A DNA stretch of 41,987 bases, taken from assembly GCA_016296165.1 (NCBI GenBank), contig JAEDJV010000006.1:1-41987 (forward strand), given 5' to 3'. Position 1 is the first letter of the stretch. Every line of letters starts with the position of its first letter. Positions 7,993 to 14,293 of this stretch are shown here, in pieces. The stretch is from Oscillospiraceae bacterium (GTDB taxonomy: Bacteria; Bacillota; Clostridia; Oscillospirales; Ruminococcaceae). The notes beneath the pieces are model-generated. The model saw only the letters and a list, made by a program, of their open reading frames with translations. It was not told where the DNA came from and did no database searches. The translations under genes were made by a program, and so were the position numbers.

Positions 7993-10059
7993 TTAATTAA
8001 TAGTTATTGTTACAGATACAGGTGATGTGCCTGTAAGCCTGCAGCTTATTTCATCCGGCTGGGAAACTCCAGCATAAAGCGTAAAACTCTTTCCGTCTAC
8101 GCTGCGTGAACCGTCTTCATGTACAACTTCAAATGAGTTCCTGTTAATCTTAACCTGTACAGTTTTCTTTTCTCCCTTTTTAAGAGAAACTCTTTCAAAT
8201 CCGCACAGACTATGATTTGGAACTGCGTCTTCAGACGTATCCTTTATATAGAACTGAACTACTTCATCAGTATCGAAGTTTCCTGTATTTTCAATCATTA
8301 CTGAAGCCATTCCGTCTTTATATGAAATATCCGAGCACTGTACTTTTGAATAAGTGAGACCAAAACCAAACGGATAGAGGACATTTCCTTCTGCATATCT
8401 GTATGTTCTGTTCTTCATGCTATAATCTGTAAATTCCGGAAGTTCATCTGCTGATTCGTAGAATGTAACCGGTAATTTTCCTGAAGGTGAAACTTCACCG
8501 AAAATGATATTTGCAAGCGCTGTACCGCCAAACTGTCCCGGATACCATGCGTGAATAAGAGCATCACACTCTTCTTCAATATTTATTGCACTTCCGGCTG
8601 CATCAACTATGATAACCGGTTTACCTGATGCAAGAACTGTTTTCATAAGTTTTCTCTGAGTCTCCGGAAGCCTGAGATCCGGCTTGTCACCTGAACAGAA
8701 CTCATTTCCTGTATCGCCCTCTTCACCTTCAAGCGTTGCATTAAGCCCTAAACAAAGAACCACAACATCAGCATTTTCTGCTGCAATAGCAGCTTCAGAA
8801 AGTCTGTCATCAGCCATACCAAGATTCATTATGCGGTCTTTATAAATTGAAGAACCTTCAGAATAATAAATTCTGCCGTCAAAACTTTTTCTTATTCCGT
8901 CAAGGAAAGTTACATATTCATCAGCGCGTCCGCAGTAATTACCCTCAAGGGCTTCTCTGCTGTCCGCATTAGGTCCAATGACTGCTATGGATTTTATTTT
9001 ATTTTTATCAAGAGGAAGAATTCCGTTATTCTTAAGCAGAACCATTGATTTTTCTGAACATTCAAGAGCTGTTTTCTTATGTTCCTCACATGATACAACA
9101 TCATACGGAATATCATCAAACTCCGTTTTTTCTTCAAACATTCCAAGTCTTGCTCTCGTTCTCATTAGGTTTACGCAGGCTTTTCTGATATCCTCAGGTT
9201 CAATAAGATTTTCTTCAAGCGCAGCAAGAATGTGAAGATATGTATTTCCACAGTTTAAGTCACATCCCGCTTTGAGAGCCATCGCTGCGGACTCAGGTGC
9301 AGTTTTTGTTACATGATGTGTTGTATGAAAATCTCTTATCGCCCAGCAGTCTGAAACGAAATATCCGTCAAAATTCCATTCTTTGAGTTTATTCATAAGG
9401 AATGTATTTGCACATGACGGTTCACCATTTACTCTGTTGTAAGCACCCATAACGGATTCTACGCCAGCTTCTTCAACCAGGACTTTAAATGCAGGAAGAT
9501 ATGTTTCCTCCATATCTTTTGGAGATACTTTAGCATCAAACTCGTGACGCACATTTTCTGGTCCGCTGTGTACAGCAAAATGCTTGGCACATGCAGCAGT
9601 TTTCAAAAATTCTCCGTCGCCCTGGAGTCCTCTCACAAATGCAACACCAAGACGTGAAGTCAGAAAAGGATCCTCGCCATATGTTTCCTGTCCTCTTCCC
9701 CATCTCGGGTCTCTGAAGATATTAATATTAGGGGACCATAAAGTAAGTCCCTTATAAATATCCCTGTCATCATGTGCAGAATACGAATTGTATTTTGCCC
9801 TTGCCTCCAGAGCTATAATATCTGCAGCTTTTTCAAGAAGTTTCTCGTCAAACATCGCTGCCATACCTATCGCCTGTGGAAACATTGTTGCCGAACCTGC
9901 TCTTGCAACGCCATGAAGTCCTTCATTCCACCAGTTATATGCCTTGAGTCCGGCTTTTTCATTTGCAGGAGCATCATACCTGAGCTGTTCAGCCTGTTCT
10001 TCTGTTGACATTTTTGCCGTTATTTCTTCTGCTAATTTCTGAAAATCTTTTTTTCTCAT
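7993..10059 (-). CDS. Intracellular GH3 glycosidase, probably beta-xylosidase
   Basis: 688 residues. Seen: a GH3 N-terminal barrel with WNEGLHGVARAG, GRGQETYGEDPF at 121-132, KHF at 159-161 and the nucleophile region FVSDCWA, where D237 is the expected catalytic Asp. The C-terminal alpha/beta sandwich and a fibronectin III-like tail follow. There is no signal peptide, so it acts in the cytoplasm on imported oligosaccharides. Linkage to xylA and xylB argues for xylo-oligosaccharides, although GH3 specificity (xylosidase, arabinosidase, glucosidase) cannot be read safely from sequence. The start is 2 nt after the previous stop with only a weak GGGGTG site, suggesting coupled translation. Confidence 0.9.
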   Translation of the reverse strand: MRKKDFQKLAEEITAKMSTEEQAEQLRYDAPANEKAGLKAYNWWNEGLHGVARAGSATMFPQAIGMAAMFDEKLLEKAADIIALEARAKYNSYSAHDDRDIYKGLTLWSPNINIFRDPRWGRGQETYGEDPFLTSRLGVAFVRGLQGDGEFLKTAACAKHFAVHSGPENVRHEFDAKVSPKDMEETYLPAFKVLVEEAGVESVMGAYNRVNGEPSCANTFLMNKLKEWNFDGYFVSDCWAIRDFHTTHHVTKTAPESAAMALKAGCDLNCGNTYLHILAALEENLIEPEDIRKACVNLMRTRARLGMFEEKTEFDDIPYDVVSCEEHKKTALECSEKSMVLLKNNGILPLDKNKIKSIAVIGPNADSREALEGNYCGRADEYVTFLDGIRKSFDGRIYYSEGSSIYKDRIMNLGMADDRLSEAAIAAENADVVVLCLGLNATLEGEEGDTGNEFCSGDKPDLRLPETQRKLMKTVLASGKPVIIVDAAGSAINIEEECDALIHAWYPGQFGGTALANIIFGEVSPSGKLPVTFYESADELPEFTDYSMKNRTYRYAEGNVLYPFGFGLTYSKVQCSDISYKDGMASVMIENTGNFDTDEVVQFYIKDTSEDAVPNHSLCGFERVSLKKGEKKTVQVKINRNSFEVVHEDGSRSVDGKSFTLYAGVSQPDEISCRLTGTSPVSVTITIN

Positions 10060-10061
10060 TC

Positions 10062-10916
10062 TTACACCCCGTTTTTTATTATAATCCAGGTTTCTTTTAT
10101 TACTGCGTCTTCTCCAGGAAGATATTCGCGTTCATCTCCTACTATTTCGCATTCGATAAATTTACCATTGGTATATGTTTCGAAATTACATGCAAAATCA
10201 GGATAATGATAATCAGGATTATAGTCTTCAAATTTTTTTATGTATGTCTGATTGTTTCTGATATATTCAACATGACCATTCACCACGTTTAAGCCAACCT
10301 TAAAAGCTTCCGGAACATTCGGATCCTGTCTCAATACTACTTCGTCATCACTAAGTGTAAATCTGCTGTCATTAATTTTTGAATAAGGCCAGAGTCCAAT
10401 GGTTCTGTTTGGAAGATATCCGGTATCCTGTGTATTAAGTTTAATATATTCCGTACCTCCAGGTGCAAGTCCTGTAATTGACCAGGGAGCAAACTTAAGC
10501 GGCTTGTCTGATACATTCTTTATTCTGTTTTCAATATCAACCGAACCATCATCATTAATCTTAACTATTATGCTGTACTGTGTTCCGAACGGAGTAGGAT
10601 CAGCAGTAAGCCTGAGAACATTGTTTTCAAAAGTATAGCTTACCTTCGCGTTATCCGGAAAATATGTTTCAGGAACTATCTCAGGAGAGCGCCAGAGTCT
10701 GTGTCCCCCGTATGTGTACCATGTTCCGTATCCTTCAACGTCAAGTGTAAATTCTCTGTCAATATCCTCAAAAAGAATATTCTCTTCGTCCTTATGTCCG
10801 AAATATATGATACGCGGTCCAAACTCAAGTGTTGCCATTAAGATTATATCTTCAGCTTCCAGACAGATACATCTGCCATAATTTTTATACTCTTTTTCAA
10901 ATGACTTTACTAACAT
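10062..10916 (-). CDS. DUF4380 protein, sugar-mutarotase-like fold
   Basis: 284 residues. I recognise a DUF4380-type protein, a group that resembles galactose mutarotase and aldose 1-epimerase folds. Seen: FGPRIIYFGH near residue 35, a GGHRLWRSPE block near 70-80 with a conserved-looking His, an extended beta pattern and KETW near the end. There is no signal peptide. AGGAGG lies upstream of the ATG. It is the first gene of the xylose operon. Inferred: it may equilibrate alpha and beta anomers of xylose released by the GH3 enzyme before xylose isomerase acts; this is not shown by any motif alone. Confidence 0.75.
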   Translation of the reverse strand: MLVKSFEKEYKNYGRCICLEAEDIILMATLEFGPRIIYFGHKDEENILFEDIDREFTLDVEGYGTWYTYGGHRLWRSPEIVPETYFPDNAKVSYTFENNVLRLTADPTPFGTQYSIIVKINDDGSVDIENRIKNVSDKPLKFAPWSITGLAPGGTEYIKLNTQDTGYLPNRTIGLWPYSKINDSRFTLSDDEVVLRQDPNVPEAFKVGLNVVNGHVEYIRNNQTYIKKFEDYNPDYHYPDFACNFETYTNGKFIECEIVGDEREYLPGEDAVIKETWIIIKNGV

Positions 10917-10998
10917 AAATATCCTAGCCTCCTAAGAAATATACCGTTTGCAGCAATTCGCAAATTACAGTAACCATTTCATCTACTGTACTGATTAT

Positions 10999-11027
10999 AT
11001 TATAATACACAGCAACTAATAATACTT
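10999..11027 (-). promoter_or_regulatory. Likely activator-dependent promoter of the xylose operon
   Basis: On the minus strand a good -10 TATAAT (10999-11004) has a very poor -35 (AAGTAT at 11022-11027) at 17 bp. Paired AraC-type repeats begin 2 bp further upstream. A weak -35 next to activator half-sites is the usual arrangement of an activator-dependent promoter. A second TATAAT at 10994-10999 is an alternative. Confidence 0.5.
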
Positions 11028-11028
11028 A

Positions 11029-11060
11029 TCATATATTGCGATTTATATTTCATATATTGC
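11029..11060. promoter_or_regulatory. AraC-type operator: 11-bp direct repeat at 21-bp spacing
   Basis: TCATATATTGC occurs at 11029-11039 and again at 11050-11060, identical in all 11 bases and 21 bp apart (two helical turns). AraC-family activators typically bind two direct half-sites at this spacing. The pair sits between the araC-type gene and the xylose operon, with the proximal copy next to the weak -35 of the operon promoter. Confidence 0.65.
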
Positions 11061-11090
11061 TAACTTATCTAGTATATATGCACATAAATA

Positions 11091-11119
11091 TTGATTATAT
11101 ATTAAGATTATGATATAAT
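11091..11119 (+). promoter_or_regulatory. Promoter of the AraC-family gene
   Basis: TTGATT (11091-11096), 17-bp spacer, TATAAT (11114-11119) with an extended -10 TGA immediately before it. This leaves a leader of roughly 95 nt before the start codon. The rest of the 302-bp divergent region (10917-11218) holds only the operator and the opposing promoter. Confidence 0.75.
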
Positions 11120-11218
11120 TCAATCATACAAAGTAAATTAATAACTAATATTCATTTTCTTTTTAAGCAATTTATGAATATTTATTTTCTTCAAAAACAC
11201 ACATAGGAGTGACAAGAT

Positions 11219-12088
11219 ATGATAAAAAATCTTAGTGGAGATTACGAAACAGTAGAATATAAAGACAACAGTTTTATTATGCTGTATGATAATGTGGAAA
11301 ATGAAAATTATCCTCTCCACTGGCATAGTGCTATAGAAATAATTATGCCGTTAATAAATGATTTTACCGTAACAATCGGAGAAAACACTTATAACATGAA
11401 AGAACGGGATATACTTATTATTCCACCGGGAGAACTGCATTCACTGACTGCTCCGGAAAAAGGACAGAGAATCATCTTTCAATGCGACAACGCTGTACTT
11501 AGTGAAACGCCTGCGTTGAACAAGATCTCCGCCCTGTTTTCAAAAGTAATATTAATTAATCATACTTATTCAGAACATGTAAGAAATTGTGCTAAAAAAA
11601 CAATGCTTGAAATCTACGAAGAATACTTCAGAAAAACAGAAATATCTGAAGTAAAAATATATATAGAATTACTGTCCATGTTTGTTGAACTGTTTCAGGA
11701 CTCAATAACAGAAAAACAGGACAAGCTCGGCTGTACCTCCGAAAAGCTTGATGAATACAACGAGAGATTTGGAGCTGTTTCAAAATATATTGAAAAAAAT
11801 TATATGTTTGATATTTCTCTTGATAAACTGGCTGACATAGCAGGTTACAGCAAATATCATTTTTCCCGGATTTTTAAGCAATACAGCGGGATGTCACATA
11901 TCGATTATGTCAACAGAATCCGGATAGGTGTAGCACAGAAACTCCTGCTTGAACCTGATATTTCAATAACAGAGGTTGCAATGAATTCCGGATTCACAAG
12001 TATTACATCATTCAATCGTGTTTTCAAGGATATAAAGCACTGTACCCCTTCCGAATTCAAAAAGTTCTATAAGACCAGTAATAAATAA
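11219..12088 (+). CDS. AraC-family transcriptional regulator of the xylose operon
   Basis: 289 residues. Seen: an N-terminal cupin-type sensor domain (about 25-100; HWHSAIEI with metal/sugar-pocket His residues, then IIPPGELHS) and a C-terminal pair of helix-turn-helix motifs (about 190-285; LDKLADIAGYSKYHFSRIFK and ITEVAMNSGFTSITSFNRVFK). TAGGAG lies ahead of the ATG. Divergent from the DUF4380-GH3-xylA-xylB operon with a matching direct-repeat operator between them. Inferred: activator responding to xylose or a xylo-oligosaccharide. A strong 17-bp hairpin terminator begins right at the stop codon. Confidence 0.9.
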   Translation: MIKNLSGDYETVEYKDNSFIMLYDNVENENYPLHWHSAIEIIMPLINDFTVTIGENTYNMKERDILIIPPGELHSLTAPEKGQRIIFQCDNAVLSETPALNKISALFSKVILINHTYSEHVRNCAKKTMLEIYEEYFRKTEISEVKIYIELLSMFVELFQDSITEKQDKLGCTSEKLDEYNERFGAVSKYIEKNYMFDISLDKLADIAGYSKYHFSRIFKQYSGMSHIDYVNRIRIGVAQKLLLEPDISITEVAMNSGFTSITSFNRVFKDIKHCTPSEFKKFYKTSNK

Positions 12089-12130
12089 AAACAAATACCA
12101 TCACCGTATGTTGGGTGATGGTATTTGTTT
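12089..12130. terminator. Terminator after the AraC-family gene
   Basis: A perfect 17-bp stem (12089-12105 with 12114-12130) with an 8-nt loop and A/T-rich ends on both sides. It separates converging genes and can work in both directions. Confidence 0.85.
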
Positions 12131-12175
12131 TTAGTATATAGCTATCCAAAAAGTTTTAATCATAGTCTGAACACA

Positions 12176-12922
12176 TTAAATAAAATCCGTAATAGGAACG
12201 ATATCCTTATATAAAACTCTTATTTTGTCCTTCCTGCTGTCAATATCTTCATGATAATGTCCGCAGAACCAGTATCTGAAAGACGTCTCTTCATAGATCT
12301 TATCGAGATACTCAGAAGTTGTCTCGGAAGAGTAATAACATCGGCAAACCGGATACTGGAGAACCGCCGGCATCGCATGTGTAATAATAAAGTCAACAGT
12401 ATTGTTATGCATATAAAGGTTATGAAGACCGTATTCCATTTCGTACACACTAGGGATTTCCTCTTCCCACCAGCTGATATCTGGAATACGCGCCAGCTTA
12501 TCATGGGAACGCGCTCCGCCCATCGTCCAGAAAGTGTATCCGTCTATGCTGTAGTACTCTCCGCGTTTAAGATGAATTACATTCGGTGCCAGAGGATGAA
12601 TATTAACTAATCCTCCATTCCATTCAGATACCGGCTGTTTATACCAGAACTTGTGATTATCATGGTTGCCGTCAACCCATAAAACTGTATAATTTCTGGA
12701 TGCAAGCCATTCCATCCAGTAATGATACGTCCGCCTTGAAGAACGATTATCCGGACTAAGCGGTTCTATCTCAGAAAAATCAGTAGGCAAAAATGGAAAA
12801 CCAAAATCTCCGCAAATAATTAAATAATCATTCCTTGTAAGTCCCCTGGATTCTTCCCAGTTTCTGTTTGATAGTTTTGATATATCAATTTCGGCATGTG
12901 TGTCGCCTGTGATATAAATCAT
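12176..12922 (-). CDS. Calcineurin-like metallophosphoesterase
   Basis: 248 residues. Seen: the full metallophosphoesterase motif series D7-x-H9, GD at 38-39, GNHD at 85-88, TH at 181-182 and GHYH at 221-224. It is cytoplasmic, with no signal peptide. It resembles the small Clostridia phosphoesterases that surround the core domain with extra Trp- and Tyr-rich segments; the substrate is unknown. AGGAG lies 9 nt before the ATG, and a good promoter lies upstream. It appears monocistronic. Confidence 0.85.
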   Translation of the reverse strand: MIYITGDTHAEIDISKLSNRNWEESRGLTRNDYLIICGDFGFPFLPTDFSEIEPLSPDNRSSRRTYHYWMEWLASRNYTVLWVDGNHDNHKFWYKQPVSEWNGGLVNIHPLAPNVIHLKRGEYYSIDGYTFWTMGGARSHDKLARIPDISWWEEEIPSVYEMEYGLHNLYMHNNTVDFIITHAMPAVLQYPVCRCYYSSETTSEYLDKIYEETSFRYWFCGHYHEDIDSRKDKIRVLYKDIVPITDFI

Positions 12923-12996
12923 GTTGTAAAGACTCCTTTTATGTCAAATGCTGTATATTTACTCCGACTAATTTGTGAATGTGAATATCTTAGTTT

Positions 12997-13025
12997 ATTA
13001 TAGCATATAATTGGAATTTTTTCAA
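12997..13025 (-). promoter_or_regulatory. Promoter of the metallophosphoesterase gene
   Basis: Minus-strand TTGAAA (13020-13025), 17-bp spacer, TATAAT (12997-13002), about 75 bp before the start codon. Confidence 0.75.
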
Positions 13026-13085
13026 CTGTTTTTCATTTTTTCCAGTATCATATAATAAGTCATAATCTAATTTTTCTTTACTATA

Positions 13086-14069
13086 TTACTGTATTTTTTT
13101 CATAAAAAGAAATTTTATTGATAAAAAATCTCTGATTTTCAATAACAGAGAATAAAGTACTGCTCTGTTTTCAAATTCTATTCGTGTCTGCGGCATTTTC
13201 TGTGTTTTCATCCGGGATATAATTTTTTCAGTTTCTTCCATAAGGGACTGTACATCATTTTCTTCATGATATTCACTGGAAATCTTTTTTAGCAAGTCAG
13301 ATATAATTACAGCCTGTTCAGGTGTAGCATTCATTTCTTTTACATTTTTATACATTTCATATAATATACGGCACTGTTCGCCACGCATATCAAGATAAAG
13401 AAAATCATATTTTCCAAATGATCTTAGCGAATTATCTCTGTTTTTTAAGGCTGTATCTCGTGCTGCACGCATGAGCACATCAATTCTTTTAAAGCATTCA
13501 CCATTATAATCTGATTTATCGTCAATAAGTACTCTTTCTGACATTCGTCCGAGTATGGCTTTTATTTCACAGTCAAGAGCAGAACGGGTTTCCTCCATTT
13601 TCTTTTTATCTCTTCTCAAATAGAGATTTAACAGAAAACCTATGCCAGCACCTATAAACAAAAGCATAAACTCATTATATATTATTGACAGCGTGAATTT
13701 CTGTTCTGTAAGGATGTGTGTGATCAATACTGATACTGGCACTATTGCACTCTGAAATTCAAAAAGCTGACAAACTATAATGAAGAAAAACAGGTAAACT
13801 CCAAACGAATATGTATTATATCCTATAAACCGGAAACAGAGAAATGAAATTAACGCCGCAGATATAAACGCCGTAATTCTTTTTAAAGCTATATTCAGGG
13901 TTTCCTTTTTTGTATTCTGGATACTGAGTACTGTAATCAATCCGGCCGTAACGCTATACTTTAATCCTATTAACGATGAAATAATAACTGCTGCCACACA
14001 CCCGAACGATATTTTTGCTGCATCAATTAATATTTTTCGTTTATCAGAAGAAATAAAAGTCTTTTTCAT
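13086..14069 (-). CDS. ArAE-type (aromatic acid exporter / FUSC) membrane protein
   Basis: 327 residues from the chosen start. Seen: an N-terminal block of about five or six membrane helices (about 15-150) with GLKYSVTAGLITVLSIQNTKKET near the start, typical of the ArAE_1 family, then a cytoplasmic helical domain (about 155-320) matching the C-terminal domain of that family. Known: the family is assigned to export of aromatic acids or related solutes, but Gram-positive members are largely uncharacterised. The reading frame is open back to 14117, but the ATG at 14069 has GGGAG 7 nt upstream and the upstream ATG has none. A hairpin precedes the ribosome binding site. Confidence 0.82.
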   Translation of the reverse strand: MKKTFISSDKRKILIDAAKISFGCVAAVIISSLIGLKYSVTAGLITVLSIQNTKKETLNIALKRITAFISAALISFLCFRFIGYNTYSFGVYLFFFIIVCQLFEFQSAIVPVSVLITHILTEQKFTLSIIYNEFMLLFIGAGIGFLLNLYLRRDKKKMEETRSALDCEIKAILGRMSERVLIDDKSDYNGECFKRIDVLMRAARDTALKNRDNSLRSFGKYDFLYLDMRGEQCRILYEMYKNVKEMNATPEQAVIISDLLKKISSEYHEENDVQSLMEETEKIISRMKTQKMPQTRIEFENRAVLYSLLLKIRDFLSIKFLFMKKIQ

Positions 14070-14089
14070 ATAATCTTCTCCCAAAATAT

Positions 14090-14121
14090 ATGGATGACCT
14101 CCGAACAAGAAAATCATCCAT
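14090..14121 (-). promoter_or_regulatory. Leader hairpin before the ArAE-type gene
   Basis: ATGGATGA and TCATCCAT form a perfect 8-bp stem around a 16-nt loop that ends in GGAGG. It lies about 20 nt upstream of the start codon. It could shape translation or mRNA stability; no regulator is implied. Confidence 0.4.
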
Positions 14122-14148
14122 AAATTACTATAGTAAAAACATATCTTA

Positions 14149-14285
14149 AATTATAGTGAACGACAAAATAAATTTGACTTTCACTATAATTAATTTATTT
14201 TTATTGCCTTGCACATCCGATGACTACGTCATCTCCGTGCAAATCGGCTAATAGCAAACGCAATTTATTTATTGCGTTTGCTATT
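14149..14285. repeat. Composite palindromic element with three hairpins
   Basis: Three separate inverted repeats in 137 bp. First, 12-bp arms (14149-14160 with 14180-14191) around 19 nt. Second, a two-stage palindrome: TTGCAC (14209-14214) and GATGAC (14219-14224) facing GTCATC (14228-14233) and GTGCAA (14237-14242). Third, perfect 15-bp arms (14250-14264 with 14271-14285) around 6 nt. There is no open reading frame. The third hairpin may end transcription of the GGDEF gene, but it lacks a clear T-run on that strand. The arrangement looks like a dispersed MITE- or REP-like unit, which would need genome-wide copies to prove. Confidence 0.6.
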
Positions 14286-14293
14286 AAAACAAT

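Noticed and set aside
14250..14285. Simple intrinsic terminator for the GGDEF gene
   Set aside because: The 15-bp stem is strong, but the minus strand continues with AGCCGATT rather than a T-run, and two further palindromes adjoin it; it is listed as part of a composite element instead.
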